Positions 16,780 to 26,943 of a DNA stretch of 39,260 bases are shown here, piece by piece (position 1 is the stretch's first letter; each line of letters opens with the position of its first letter). The translations under genes and the position numbers were made by a program. The stretch is from positions 1 through 39,260 of the forward strand of contig CAMBFS010000014.1 of assembly GCA_945865755.1 (NCBI GenBank), written 5' to 3'. The DNA comes from Klebsiella pneumoniae (GTDB lineage Bacteria; Desulfobacterota; Binatia; Bin18). Under the pieces are notes generated by a model. That model was not told where the DNA came from and did not search any database. It was given only the letters and a program-made list of their open reading frames with translations.

Positions 16780-18026
16780 GGGTTTTCAACTTGCCGGCCT
16801 TCGTTGCGCTTACTCTCTTGTATTGTGGGAGCAATGCATCCGCGGAATCCGCGCAGCCCCCGTTAAAAATTGTGTGGGAGCGGTCGTTTGGTGAAGGTGA
16901 TCGGAAATATGCGATCGGTGCGACAGCGCCCACGAGTGGGGGAGTGTGGATAGCCGGGACGGTAGCAGACAATGTTCATAAAGTAACAACGGTTTGGCTG
17001 TGGAGGATCGATCAGCAGGGTGAGAAGATGCAGGAAGTCGCGGTTCCTGGCCTGAGTAAAAGGCCCGAGGGGGTTTCGGACCACGAGCAACGCGTGGAGG
17101 GTCTAAGTGTTCTTGGTGACGGAAGTCTTCTTGTCCTCGTCTATCTTCTTGGAGAGGAGAGGCATGTCGTTATCAAAGTGGCGCCGGACGGAAAAATGCA
17201 GTTTGTGAAAGATCTTGTGCAACACGAGGTGGATGTCGCTTTTGCCAAGATGATAGCGACCACGGACGGGAAATTTCTTCTCATCGGACGTCAGTATGGG
17301 GTGGCACTAGCCATGAAAATTGATGCCACCGGGGAAGTCCTCTGGCGGAAAACCTTTGACCGTCGGCAACCGAGTGAAGGGAACACTGAGAGATTTCTAA
17401 CGTGGTTTATTGACGGGATAGCCACAACAGATGGTGGTGCTGTGGTGACTGGAGATGTGGGAGGGACGGAGAAGTATTACCTAGATCAGGGGGGAATTTG
17501 GATCGTCAAGCTCGACGGCGGCGGGAACGTGGTCGCGGAGCTTGACTTCTCCGGCCGGCAGGGGAGGATGGCTCACAATCAGGGGAGGGAGTATGTGATC
17601 GCCTACGATAAGAGCCGCGCGGACAATCGTGAACTGTGGGTGCGAGCGGTGGATGCAGACCTGAAGCTGCTGTGGGAAAGTCATATTCTTGCTGATAATT
17701 GGGGAGCCACGCCGGGTCTTCACGATATTGTTTCCGTACCCGGAGGTGGAACGCTCGTTGTGACGACAAAAAAGCTCGTGGGCTTTTGGATCGTGGGCGT
17801 CGGGGAGGACGGCAAGAAGGGGTGGGAATTCGTTGAGGAGATTAATATACTCAAACACCGAGGGCCGCTCCGGTCGCCTCTTAACTTCACTGTCTTTTCA
17901 GGCGATACCTTTGTGATTGTCTATCCAATAATGAGCGGAGCCGATATCAGAGTCGCGACTGTTAAGTTCACTGTTGCGGTGTCAGAGGGCAAGGCTATGG
18001 GTACGAATCAGACTCAAGTCAGGTGA
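16767..18026 (+). CDS. Exported beta-propeller-like protein, tandem paralogue 1
   Basis: A 419-residue protein with a signal peptide (LRVFNLPAFVALTLLYCGSNASAES). The mature part is a series of about 45-55-residue units of the form G-G-x-x-V-x-G followed by W-x-x-x-x-D-x-x-G, for example LLIGRQYGVALAMKIDATG and ATTDGGAVVTG; this is the pattern of beta-propeller repeats that bind nothing recognisable. The ATG at 16767 overlaps the last 13 nt of the phospholipase-domain gene and follows AAAGGA at 16751-16756, which points to coupled expression. It is clearly homologous to the next gene. A role as partner or protective factor for the upstream enzyme is possible but unproven. Confidence 0.75.
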   Translation: MLSLRVFNLPAFVALTLLYCGSNASAESAQPPLKIVWERSFGEGDRKYAIGATAPTSGGVWIAGTVADNVHKVTTVWLWRIDQQGEKMQEVAVPGLSKRPEGVSDHEQRVEGLSVLGDGSLLVLVYLLGEERHVVIKVAPDGKMQFVKDLVQHEVDVAFAKMIATTDGKFLLIGRQYGVALAMKIDATGEVLWRKTFDRRQPSEGNTERFLTWFIDGIATTDGGAVVTGDVGGTEKYYLDQGGIWIVKLDGGGNVVAELDFSGRQGRMAHNQGREYVIAYDKSRADNRELWVRAVDADLKLLWESHILADNWGATPGLHDIVSVPGGGTLVVTTKKLVGFWIVGVGEDGKKGWEFVEEINILKHRGPLRSPLNFTVFSGDTFVIVYPIMSGADIRVATVKFTVAVSEGKAMGTNQTQVR

Positions 18027-18029
18027 CAT

Positions 18030-19218
18030 TTGCGTGTAAGATGTGAAGCGCTGTGTGTGACTGCCCTTCTCCTAATGAGAGTCAGCTTAGCACACTCACA
18101 AGAGAAGAGTGATGCCTTCGTCATCCAGAAAATGACCGTAAGGGATGAGACATTTGCGTACCAAGCGGGCGCTTTGGCGACTACGCCAGGGGGCCTCCCC
18201 CTAGTGGTAGGGACTTCACGTCCTGCGGGCATTCCGCTAGACGACACCGAGACAGCCTTATTATGGCGGGTCAACCGAGGAGGTGAACAGCTTGAAGAAA
18301 TCGCGCTGATACCGCAACCAGAGCAACTCCTGTTGCAGATAGACTACGTACATAGCGCGCTGGTCCTTGAGAACGGAGATGTGTTCTTGTTAGCTCAGGT
18401 GAGGGGAAGTTCGTCTATTAAACATACTTCTCTCATCCGCATCAATAAAACGGGCCAGGTCCTCTTTGTCTCAGCGGTCAAGTTCGCAACCCGACCGTCG
18501 GGCCTCTTGTTATGGCGGATAGTCCGAATCGACGAGCGGCATTTCTTCTTGCTTGGAGGTACAGCGAAGGGCGCGTTGTTGGTGAAAGTCGATGACCAAG
18601 GCAACACAGTGTGGGAGAAAACCTTCGATCAGCGGCAACAGGACGATGTCCTGTTTGATGGTTTCGCCACGCCCGGAGGTGGAGCGGTGTTGGTTGGCGG
18701 AGTCGCTCAAACCACGGACGGAAGGCAGTGGGCCACGGACGGTTTGGCTCCTGCGGGTGGATGCGACGGGGGAGGTCCAAGCGGAAAAAACGCTGCCGGG
18801 CAGTCGAGCCCGAATAGTGCCAACCGCGGATGGCGGGGTGATTATGACCTATGGAGCGGGGTCCCCGACAAAGGAGGCATGGATACAGGCGTTAGATGCG
18901 GAACTGAAGCCACAATGGCAAACTCACCTCTTCTCGTCGGATTTCGGCATAACCACGCCCGTGTCTGTCACGTCCACTACGGAAGGCGGATATATCGTAG
19001 CCACGACACAGCGTGGTATTTATCTGTGGATAGCAAAGGTAGATGCCACGGGGAAAAAAGCTGGAGAATACTTTGAAGAGCACCAACCGAAGCGACTGAT
19101 CGACAACGGCCTGCTCGCGGTCAAGGATACTTTTTACCTTCTTACCGACGTCCCTTATTCGAACGCGAAAAGCCAGATTTCCTTCAAAATTGAGGTCGTA
19201 AAATTTACAGTGAAGTAG
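18030..19218 (+). pseudogene. Exported beta-propeller-like protein, tandem paralogue 2, frameshifted
   Basis: The first part (TTG at 18030; signal-like LCVTALLLMRVSLAHSQ) aligns with the preceding gene through the units VLENGDVFLLAQV, LLVKVDDQGNTVWEKTFDQR and GGGAVLVGG. Near 18720-18745 the homology moves to the frame one base ahead, which continues with WLLRVDATGEV, ADGGVIMTYGAG, LDAELKPQWQTH and IYLWIAKVDATG to the TAG at 19216-19218. One extra base, or two missing, would explain this. Together the two parts equal the length of paralogue 1. Either the gene has decayed or there is a sequencing error. Confidence 0.7.
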
Positions 19219-19286
19219 CGGTGAGCCCCCGATAAGCCGGGGTCCCGATAATGTGACGCTACAGACCTTAGAACTGAGCCATAACC

Positions 19287-21662
19287 GTGAAGAGAATACT
19301 CGCAGTCTTATCGAAAAGCAGTAGAGGGAGAAGCTCCTTTTTCCTCTTGCTGAGCTGCCATATTGCCCTGCTCGCAACAGCTTTGCCGGCACGAGGACAA
19401 CTCACCGAGCACTGCACGGTGAGCATCCTCAACCGCACGGTGCAGGTGAAACCCGACGGCACGTGGGTGTTGCCCAATGTGCCCGCCAGCTTTGGCAAAG
19501 TCCGCGCCCGCGCGACCTGCGTGGACGGAGGGATCACCCGCACCGGGCAAACTGACTCTTTTCTCATCCCGCCTAACGGCTCGGTGACAGTGTCGGAGAT
19601 TTCCCTGGGGGCAGTTGATCCCATCCCCGCCGCGCTCAGACTCACCGCTCCCACCGCAACGCTTGCGAGCCCTGGCGAGACCACACAACTGACTGTGACC
19701 GCGACGCTGCCGGACAGCAGCACGCGGGATGTGACGGCGGCAAGCGCTGGGACCAGTTACACGATGAGCAACCGCGCCGTGGCCACCGTGAGTGCCGATG
19801 GGCTGGTTACGGCTGTCGCGGGTGGAGCGGTGATTATCTCCGCCCTGAACGAAGGGGCGCTTGGTCTCATCCGCTTACAAGTGGCCAATACGGGCAGTGA
19901 TAGCGATGGCGACGGCATCCCCGATGATGTCGAGACCGCCAACGGCCTCAATCCCAATGACCCCACCGATGCGACGTTTGATCCCGATGGCGACGGCCTG
20001 ACCAACAAACAAGAACTCATTGATTACAGCACCAATCCCCAGCTTGCCGATACCGACGGCGACGGGGTGCGGGACGGACTGGAAATCCAGACCGGTAGTA
20101 ATCCGCTCGATCCGGGGAGTCTCAATCTTGCGCAAGCGTTGAGTGCCATCGCTGTCCTCCCGGTGAGCAGTGTCTTGGTGCTGAACACCATTCTCGGCGA
20201 AGCGGCGCAGCAACTCACCGTGCTCGGCCAGCTCCGCGATGGGCAAACGGTGGATCTCACCGCGACCGCCCGTGGCACGAACTATACGTCGAGTGACCTG
20301 AGTATCTGTAATTTCAGTCCGATCAGTGGCCTAGTGTTCGCGGGAGCCGAGGGGACCTGTACGGTGACGGCGACGAACAGCGGGTTCTCGGCGCAGGCGA
20401 CCCTCACCATCCGGCCGTTCGCTCCGATTGCGCTCGCGGCCCTGCCGATTCCGGGCTACGCCAATAATGTGGATGTCAACGGGTCCCTGGCTTATGTCGC
20501 GGCGGGCGCGGCGGGGTTGCAAGTGGTCGATGCTACCGATCCTCTGCATCCCCACATCGTAGGGGCGCTTGATACGCCTGGGAACGCGAATGACGTGCGG
20601 GTGGTAGGGAGCCTGGCCTTTATCGCTGATGGGGCTGCGGGCTTACAGATCGTCAATATCGCTGACCCGACGCAGCCGATCGCGGTGGGCGCGCTTGACA
20701 CGCCTGGGGACGCGCAGGATGTACGCGTGGCGGGCACGCGAGCGTATGTGGCGGATGGGGTTGCGGGCTTGCGGATTATTGATGTCAGTGAGCCCGCGAC
20801 GCCGCGCTTCCTTGGCGCAGTCGATACGCCCGGCACGGCACGGGGGGTGGATATTGTTGGCAACTTCGCCTTGGTAGCGGATGATGTACCCTCCAGCGCG
20901 GTCCGCGTCATTGATGTGAGCAATCCTGTAACTCCCCAGATGGTGGGGCAGGTGACAATCATGGGCAACCCTAAGGATATTGTGGCCCGCGGGACGGTCG
21001 CGTATGTGGCTGCCTTTCTGGACGGGCTCCAAGTCGTGGAGTTCAGTAGTCCCGCCAATCCCCAAGTCGTGGGGAGTGTGCCCTTGAACTTGGTGACGCG
21101 CGATGTCGAGCTGGTCGGGTCGTTTGCGCTTTCTGCGGAACACCTCCCAGGGGTATCCCTGCCAATTCTTGACATTACCACCCCCGCCGTGCCCGTTCTG
21201 CGGGCGCTGCTCGATTTTTCTTCGCTGGGAAACTATTTCGGCACCGGGCTCGCCTTGACGCCGCAACAAGTCTTTATGACCGGAGACTCTTTTTTTGCGA
21301 GTGCGGACAACCGGGCGACGGGGGATACGCATCTGTTGATTGGCCAATACGCGGAGCTCGAAGACAAAGCGGAGATTCCTCCGACCGTCCTTGTGACTGA
21401 TCCGCCAGCTGGTACTTCCGTGAGGGAAGGGACTCTACTGTTTGTGACGGTTGAGGCAAGTGACGATCTGGCGGTGGCCGCAGTCACATTACTTGCGAAT
21501 GGTGTAGCGGTTGGTACGGATACGACAGCGCCCTATCAGTTTACGCTGACGGTCCCGGCAAGCAGTGCCAGTCTGAGCGTGAGTGCCGTGGCGACGGATT
21601 TTGGCAATACCACTACTGAAGCTCCGATCGTGTCAGTGACCGTCGTACCTGGCACCCCCTGA
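19287..21662 (+). CDS. Exported LVIVD-repeat protein with Big_2 and thrombospondin type 3 repeats
   Basis: A 791-residue surface or secreted protein starting at GTG. Signal peptide: basic MKRILAVLSKSSRGR, then FFLLLSCHIALLATALPARG. Residues about 110-195 form a Big_2-like domain (AVATVSADGLVTAVAGGAVI); about 204-275 hold three calcium-binding type 3 repeats (DSDGDGIPDD, DPDGDGLTN, DTDGDGVRDG); a second Big_2-like stretch follows; about 390-660 hold LVIVD beta-propeller repeats of about 42 residues (G-A-L-D-T-P-G-x-A-x-D-V, then A-Y-V-A-D-G-x-A-G-L-x-I-I-D-V). The end is an Ig-like domain (DDLAVAAVTLLANGVAVG). Repeat identity is visible in DNA as well. Adhesion or cell-surface structure is the likely role, by domain content. 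Confidence 0.85.
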   Translation: MKRILAVLSKSSRGRSSFFLLLSCHIALLATALPARGQLTEHCTVSILNRTVQVKPDGTWVLPNVPASFGKVRARATCVDGGITRTGQTDSFLIPPNGSVTVSEISLGAVDPIPAALRLTAPTATLASPGETTQLTVTATLPDSSTRDVTAASAGTSYTMSNRAVATVSADGLVTAVAGGAVIISALNEGALGLIRLQVANTGSDSDGDGIPDDVETANGLNPNDPTDATFDPDGDGLTNKQELIDYSTNPQLADTDGDGVRDGLEIQTGSNPLDPGSLNLAQALSAIAVLPVSSVLVLNTILGEAAQQLTVLGQLRDGQTVDLTATARGTNYTSSDLSICNFSPISGLVFAGAEGTCTVTATNSGFSAQATLTIRPFAPIALAALPIPGYANNVDVNGSLAYVAAGAAGLQVVDATDPLHPHIVGALDTPGNANDVRVVGSLAFIADGAAGLQIVNIADPTQPIAVGALDTPGDAQDVRVAGTRAYVADGVAGLRIIDVSEPATPRFLGAVDTPGTARGVDIVGNFALVADDVPSSAVRVIDVSNPVTPQMVGQVTIMGNPKDIVARGTVAYVAAFLDGLQVVEFSSPANPQVVGSVPLNLVTRDVELVGSFALSAEHLPGVSLPILDITTPAVPVLRALLDFSSLGNYFGTGLALTPQQVFMTGDSFFASADNRATGDTHLLIGQYAELEDKAEIPPTVLVTDPPAGTSVREGTLLFVTVEASDDLAVAAVTLLANGVAVGTDTTAPYQFTLTVPASSASLSVSAVATDFGNTTTEAPIVSVTVVPGTP

Positions 21663-21870
21663 ATCCGGCAGCCCGGTAGGCTGGGATGACCAGCGGGAAT
21701 CCCAGCGCGGCGTGCCCAACATCCCAGGCTGGAATTCGCTGCGCTCATTGCCAGCCTACATCTGTGGGCTACCGGCTGGAGGGTGAAGGGGCATGAGGAC
21801 TGAGGGCCGAGCAATGAGGACCAAGCGAAGAGCCAAGGCTGAGGCGGAAGGTGACAGAGGAAAACGAGCG

Positions 21871-23412
21871 ATGAACCGGCGGGAGTTCCTGAGTAAGGTA
21901 AGCACGGTGACGACAGCCTCGCTGACGGTGGGAGTCGCCAGTGCCCCAGCCTCGGTTGCCGCAGCCAAGCCACGCAGCAACCAACCGTCTCTCGCCTTTC
22001 CCACTAACGGCGATGAAGAGACCTACCCGAACAAAATCGCCAGCTACACCAAAGGACTGCCCCATAACGAGCGGGGTGAAGTCGAGCTGCCTGCGTACAC
22101 CGCGTTCCTCAAAGCGTTGACCACCGGGAAACACGCCGACTTCGAGGCGGTACCTCTGGGTGGACGGGTCAAGTTTGCCAATCCTCAAGCTGCCTATGCG
22201 TCCACCGTCGAGGGCTTGAATCTGCATGGGCTGCCGCTGAGCGTGTCACCGGCGTTTGCCAGTGTGGAAACCGCCAGTGAGATGATCGAACTCTATTGGC
22301 AGGCCCTGACCCGCGATATTCCGTTCGCCGAGTACGGCACGCATACGTTGACGACCAAAGCCAGTGCCGAGTTGTCGCGACTCTCCGGCTTTCGTGGGCC
22401 GCAAGTGCACGGGGCCGTGACTCCGGCCACGCTGTTTCGTGGGCCGACGCCCGGCGATCTCGTCGGCCCCTATCTCTCCCAGTTCCTGTGGCTCGATGTG
22501 CAGCACGGTTCCATGACCCTCACGCAACGCAATCGCGTGCCAGTGGCCAACGAGGACTACCTGCGCACCTATCCCGAATGGCTCACGGTCCAGCGCGGCT
22601 TTCCCCCGGCGCGAATCACCCGCCTTGATCCCACGCCTCGCTATCTGCGCACGGGCCGTGATCTTGCCGAGTATGTCCATCGCGATTATCCCTATCAAGC
22701 CTTTCTGAATGCCTGTCTGATGCTGTTATCGCTCGGTGCGCCGTTGAAGGGGGACTATCCATATAAGAAGTCTCTGACGCAGGGTGGCTTTATTACCTTT
22801 GGTCCACCCGATGCGCTGGACTGTGTGGCACGGGTGGCCAGTCCGGCGCTGAAAGTCAGTTGGTACCACAAGTGGCTCGTGCATCGCCGCTTGCGCCCGG
22901 AAGCGTTTGGCGGGCGCGTGCACAATCAGCTCACGCACGTGGCGGAGTATCCCCTCCATGCCGACCTGCTCACAACGACGGTGCTCGAAGAAGTCGCACG
23001 TACCACGCGCTCGTATCTGTTACCAATGGCGTACCCGGAAGGGTGTCCCACGCATCCGGCCTATCCGGCGGGTCATGCGACGATTGCCGGGGCGTGTGCG
23101 ACCGTGCTCAAGGCGTTTTTCCAGGAGACACACGAACTGCCCACGCCGGTGGAGGTAAGTGCGGATGGGCTTTCGCTCGTACCGTACCGAGGTCCGGCAT
23201 TAACGGTGGGCGGCGAACTCAACAAGTTGGCGGCGAATATCGCGTTGGGGCGCAATGCGGCGGGCGTGCATTGGCGCTCGGATAGCATCGAAGGACTCAT
23301 GCTGGGTGAGGCGGTGGCTACGCAGGTGCTCGCTCACTTGCGCACGACGTATCCTGAACACTTTCCCGGGTTTCGGCTGACGACGTTTGCTGGAGCCGCA
23401 GTGACGGTGTAG
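21871..23412 (+). CDS. Vanadium-dependent haloperoxidase (PAP2 superfamily), Tat-exported
   Basis: Vanadium haloperoxidases oxidise halides with hydrogen peroxide, giving hypohalous acid, and share a fold with type 2 phosphatidic acid phosphatases. The 513-residue product begins MNRREFLSKV, a twin-arginine-like signal followed by an Ala/Val-rich stretch, so export is likely. The vanadate pocket is visible: KWLVHRRLRPE (Lys334, Arg342), PAYPAGHAT (His402) and RNAAGVHWRSD (Arg461, His467, Asp471). The spacing of the first motif (Lys to Arg of 8) matches the bacterial/cyanobacterial subgroup as I remember it. The ATG at 21871 follows GACAGAGGAAAACG; upstream in-frame starts add a charged segment before the Tat motif and are unlikely. 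Confidence 0.88.
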   Translation: MNRREFLSKVSTVTTASLTVGVASAPASVAAAKPRSNQPSLAFPTNGDEETYPNKIASYTKGLPHNERGEVELPAYTAFLKALTTGKHADFEAVPLGGRVKFANPQAAYASTVEGLNLHGLPLSVSPAFASVETASEMIELYWQALTRDIPFAEYGTHTLTTKASAELSRLSGFRGPQVHGAVTPATLFRGPTPGDLVGPYLSQFLWLDVQHGSMTLTQRNRVPVANEDYLRTYPEWLTVQRGFPPARITRLDPTPRYLRTGRDLAEYVHRDYPYQAFLNACLMLLSLGAPLKGDYPYKKSLTQGGFITFGPPDALDCVARVASPALKVSWYHKWLVHRRLRPEAFGGRVHNQLTHVAEYPLHADLLTTTVLEEVARTTRSYLLPMAYPEGCPTHPAYPAGHATIAGACATVLKAFFQETHELPTPVEVSADGLSLVPYRGPALTVGGELNKLAANIALGRNAAGVHWRSDSIEGLMLGEAVATQVLAHLRTTYPEHFPGFRLTTFAGAAVTV

Positions 23413-23685
23413 AAAAATCAAAAGGCAAAAGGCAAAAGTAGGAGGACCGGAGACCGAGGACCGGAGACCGAGGACTGGGGACTGAGTGCGGAACTTGTCC
23501 AAGACTTGCCCTAAACCTGCCTGAGACTTGCCCCCGACTTGCCCGAGCCTTTTTCAAGACAGCCTGAACCGGGTTGCCATGCTCGGTTTTCATTGCTTAA
23601 ATCAGGAACATGTTTTTCCAGAAGTCGCCTTGGACCTTGGACTTGAGGAATCTGGCACTTGAAACCTGGAACCTGAAACTCACCT
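23413..23685. repeat. Intergenic heptamer arrays between the haloperoxidase gene and nusB
   Basis: Contains AAAAGGC units (about 23419-23440), then alternating GAGGACC/GGAGACC units (about 23442-23485), then CTTGCC-type units (about 23500-23550) and TTGGACC/TTGGACT units (about 23625-23650) reaching to the nusB start. No gene is visible in this stretch. Confidence 0.75.
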
Positions 23686-24117
23686 ATGTCACGAAGACAA
23701 TCACGCGAATCCGCATTGCAAGTGTTGTATCAGATCGACATGTCCGGGGCTGAGCCGCGTCAGGCCCTGGGCCTGTTTTGGCAATGTTTCGAGCCGCCAG
23801 CGGATATACGCGAGTTTACGACCGAGCTTGTCGAAGGCACGTATAAAGAGCGGACCCGTCTGGACGAGCTGATCGCCGCGGCGGCGGATCATTGGCGCAT
23901 CGGACGATTGCCAAAAGTCGAACTGAACCTCCTTCGTATGGGGGTGTATGAATTGCTCTCGTACCCCCAGATTCGCGCGAACGTGACGATCAACGAGGCC
24001 ATTGAAATCGCCCGACTCTATTGTGGGGATGAGGCCCCGACGTTTATCAATGGTGTCCTCGACCGAGTGGCGGCGACGGTTGGGAAAAAGGCGCAGGTAG
24101 ATGAGTCAAAAGAATAA
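23686..24117 (+). CDS. nusB: Transcription antitermination protein NusB
   Basis: NusB binds boxA with NusE (S10) to form antitermination complexes on rRNA operons. The 143-residue helical product has the N-terminal [16 protein letters not shown], then [25 protein letters not shown] and [10 protein letters not shown], all family landmarks. Its end overlaps the leuS start by 17 nt. In most relatives it directly follows ribH; the gap here is the 10.7 kb insert. Confidence 0.95.
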   Translation: MSRRQSRESALQVLYQIDMSGAEPRQALGLFWQCFEPPADIREFTTELVEGTYKERTRLDELIAAAADHWRIGRLPKVELNLLRMGVYELLSYPQIRANVTINEAIEIARLYCGDEAPTFINGVLDRVAATVGKKAQVDESKE

Positions 24118-26815
24118 TCTCCAGATGGATGAACACGAGCAGCAGCCCGGACGTGAACGCGTCCGCTATCGCCCCCAAGACATTGAACCCAAATGGCAGC
24201 GCTATTGGCTGGAGAACAAAACCTTCAAGGTTGAAGTCGATCACACCAAACCCAAATACTACATCCTCGACATGTTTCCGTATCCCAGCGGGGCGGGGTT
24301 ACATGTGGGCCACCCCGAAGGCTACACCGCCACCGATATTCTCGCCCGCTATAAACGGATGCGCGGGTTCAATGTCCTCCATCCCATGGGCTGGGATGCG
24401 TTTGGCTTACCCGCCGAGCAGTACGCCATTGAAACCGGCACCCACCCGCGTGAGACCACGGCGCGCAATATCAACACCTTTCGGCGACAGATTCAGTCAC
24501 TCGGGTTCTCGTATGACTGGGATCGCGAAATCTCCACGTGTGACCCCGACTATTATCACTGGACGCAGTGGATCTTTCTCAAGCTCTATGAGCGTGGACT
24601 CGCCTACATGGCCGATGTGGCGGTCAATTGGTGCCCAGCTTTGGGGACGGTGCTGGCGAATGAAGAAGTCATCAACGGCAAAAGCGAACGCGGTGGACAT
24701 GACGTCGTCCGCAGACCGATGCGACAGTGGATGTTGCGCATCACGACCTACGCGGAGCGCTTGCTGGCGGGGCTTGAGCAGCTCGACTGGTCGGAGAGCG
24801 TCAAGGATATGCAGCGCCATTGGATTGGGCGCAGTGAAGGCGCGCGCATCCGGTTTCCCCTGTGTCTCGCCAATGGCACGCGGCTGCCCGGTGAAGATGC
24901 CTTCTTTGATGTGTTTACCACGCGACCCGACACGCTGTTCGGCGCGACCTATTGCGTGCTCGCTCCCGAACATCCGCTTGTGGACCGGGTGACCACCACC
25001 GCGCAACGTGACGCGGTCGAAGCCTATCGCCAAGACGCCACGCGGAAGTCCGACCTCGCGCGCACCGATCTCGTCAAAGAGAAGACCGGCGTGAACACCG
25101 GTGGCTACGTCTTGAACCCGGTGACCGGCACCGCGATCCCGATTTGGGTGGCGGATTACGTGCTCATCACTTATGGCACCGGCGCGATCATGGCCGTGCC
25201 CGGCGGCGATCAACGTGACTGGGAGTTCGCCAAGCGCTTCGACTTACCGATTATCGATGTCGTTCAAGGCGGGGACATCAGCAAGGAAGCCTACGTCGGT
25301 GACGGGCCACTTATCAACTCCGGGTTTCTCAATGGGATGGATGTCGCCGCCGCGAAGAAACGCATGAATGCGTGGCTCGTCGAACATGGCTATGGCGAAG
25401 GCACGGTGACCTACAAGCTCCGTGATTGGCTGTTCAGCCGTCAGCGCTACTGGGGCGAACCGTTTCCGGTCATTCACGTCGATGGCAAACCACAGCCGCT
25501 TGATCCGCATGACCTACCGGTGCTGTTGCCAGAAGTCGAAAGTTTCTTACCGACCGGAACTGGAGAGCCGCCACTCGCGGCGGTCACGCAATGGGTGGAA
25601 ACGACCGACCGGATAACTGGCAAACCCGCCAAACGCGAAACCAACACCATGCCACAGTGGGCCGGGAGCTGTTGGTACTTCTTGCGGTTCATTGATCCCA
25701 AGAACAAGACGCAGCCCTGGGATGCCGAGAAGGAACGCTACTGGATGCCGGTGGACCTGTACGTTGGGGGCGTCGAGCATGCGGTTCTGCATCTGCTGTA
25801 TTCCCGTTTTTGGCACCACGTGCTCTACGATTGTGGGCTCGTTTCGACCCCGGAACCGTTTCAGCGCCTCGTGAATCAAGGCATGATCCTGGGCTTCAGC
25901 TATCGCTATTATGAGGACGAGGGCGGGAAGCGCTACTCGTCTCATGCCGTCGAGAAGATCGCGCGGGGTGGCGCGGAAGAGCCGAGCTATGTGGTCGCGG
26001 GGATCCCGACCGTGAATCTCGTGATTCGTTATGTTCCAGTGGATAAAGTCCAATGGCGGGATGAGAAACCGTATCATCCCGAAGAGGCCGACTTAGAACT
26101 CGAACTCCAGCAGGACAAGATGTCCAAGGCACGCGGCAATGTCGTGAACCCGGATGCCGTGGTCAGCGAGTACGGAGCCGACGCGCTGCGGTGCTATGAA
26201 ATGTTCATGGGGCCACTCGAGCAGGTCAAGCCGTGGAACTCGCGGTCAGTCGCGGGCGTGTCGCGATTCCTGGCGCGGGTGTGGGCGTTGCTGATTGATG
26301 ACGACGGAGACCTCCGCTCACACATCGTGACCGATGCGCCCGATCCGCAAGCCAGCGTGACGCGCCGCTATCACAAGACGGTAAAGAAAGTCACCGAAGA
26401 CTTGGAAGGGATGCGGTTCAATACGGCCCTGAGCGCGTTGATGGAACTGCTGAACGAAGCGCAAAAGGCGGAGCGGTTACCGCGCGCGGTGGTGGAAGGC
26501 ATGGTGATGCTCATCGCGCCTTTCGCGCCGCATCTTGGTGAAGAATTATGGGCGCGACTTGGGCATACGAACACGTTGGCGTATGAACCGTGGCCGACCC
26601 ACGATCCGGTACTGGTACGGGATGAAACGGTTACGGTACCGGTGCAAGTGAATGGCAAAGTGCGCGCCACGATTGAAGTGGCGGCTGACGCCGATCAAGC
26701 GACGATCCTCGCCCTCGCCCGTGTCCAGGAGAAAGTCCAACCCTATCTGACTGGGAAAACCGTGCGGCGAGAAGTGGTTGTTCCTGGGCGGCTGGTTAAT
26801 TTTGTGGTGTCGTGA
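24101..26815 (+). CDS. leuS: Leucyl-tRNA synthetase
   Basis: Class I synthetase charging tRNA-Leu. The 904-residue product has [11 protein letters not shown] (HIGH-like motif, HVGH at 68-71), the [13 protein letters not shown] block, the editing domain with [12 protein letters not shown] and [15 protein letters not shown], the catalytic ARG/W block [12 protein letters not shown], and KMSKA (673-677) in place of KMSKS. The segment before KMSKA (about residues 595-672) is longer than in the E. coli enzyme and probably is an enlarged leucine-specific insertion. I use the ATG at 24101; the ATG at 24125 is also possible. The stop is followed within 3 nt by another ATG (26818) leading into the lptE region. 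Confidence 0.96.
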   Translation: MSQKNNLQMDEHEQQPGRERVRYRPQDIEPKWQRYWLENKTFKVEVDHTKPKYYILDMFPYPSGAGLHVGHPEGYTATDILARYKRMRGFNVLHPMGWDAFGLPAEQYAIETGTHPRETTARNINTFRRQIQSLGFSYDWDREISTCDPDYYHWTQWIFLKLYERGLAYMADVAVNWCPALGTVLANEEVINGKSERGGHDVVRRPMRQWMLRITTYAERLLAGLEQLDWSESVKDMQRHWIGRSEGARIRFPLCLANGTRLPGEDAFFDVFTTRPDTLFGATYCVLAPEHPLVDRVTTTAQRDAVEAYRQDATRKSDLARTDLVKEKTGVNTGGYVLNPVTGTAIPIWVADYVLITYGTGAIMAVPGGDQRDWEFAKRFDLPIIDVVQGGDISKEAYVGDGPLINSGFLNGMDVAAAKKRMNAWLVEHGYGEGTVTYKLRDWLFSRQRYWGEPFPVIHVDGKPQPLDPHDLPVLLPEVESFLPTGTGEPPLAAVTQWVETTDRITGKPAKRETNTMPQWAGSCWYFLRFIDPKNKTQPWDAEKERYWMPVDLYVGGVEHAVLHLLYSRFWHHVLYDCGLVSTPEPFQRLVNQGMILGFSYRYYEDEGGKRYSSHAVEKIARGGAEEPSYVVAGIPTVNLVIRYVPVDKVQWRDEKPYHPEEADLELELQQDKMSKARGNVVNPDAVVSEYGADALRCYEMFMGPLEQVKPWNSRSVAGVSRFLARVWALLIDDDGDLRSHIVTDAPDPQASVTRRYHKTVKKVTEDLEGMRFNTALSALMELLNEAQKAERLPRAVVEGMVMLIAPFAPHLGEELWARLGHTNTLAYEPWPTHDPVLVRDETVTVPVQVNGKVRATIEVAADADQATILALARVQEKVQPYLTGKTVRREVVVPGRLVNFVVS

Positions 26816-26818
26816 ATA

Positions 26819-26943
26819 TGGAAAAGTCCAAGGTCTCAAGTCCAAGGTCTCAAGTCCAAGGTCCAAAGTCTTCAGGCCCCGGTCTCCGGTCTTCGGTCTT
26901 CAACACTTTTGTCTTTTGTCTTTTGCCTTTTGACTTTTGCCTT
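26819..26943 (+). repeat. Heptamer array spanning the leuS-lptE junction and encoding the LptE signal peptide
   Basis: Degenerate 7-nt units run without a break: alternating TCCAAGG and TCTCAAG (26827-26868), then TCTCCGG/TCTTCGG (about 26880-26900), then TTTTGTC/TTTTGCC/TTTTGAC up to about 26943. The last block encodes the hydrophobic core of the lipoprotein signal peptide of LptE. Confidence 0.8.

Noticed and set aside
21663..21790. GC-rich dyads between the LVIVD gene and the haloperoxidase gene as a mobile element
   Set aside because: GGTAGGCTGGGAT...ATCCCAGC dyads are present, but without a second copy in the window I cannot distinguish a repeat family from a local hairpin.
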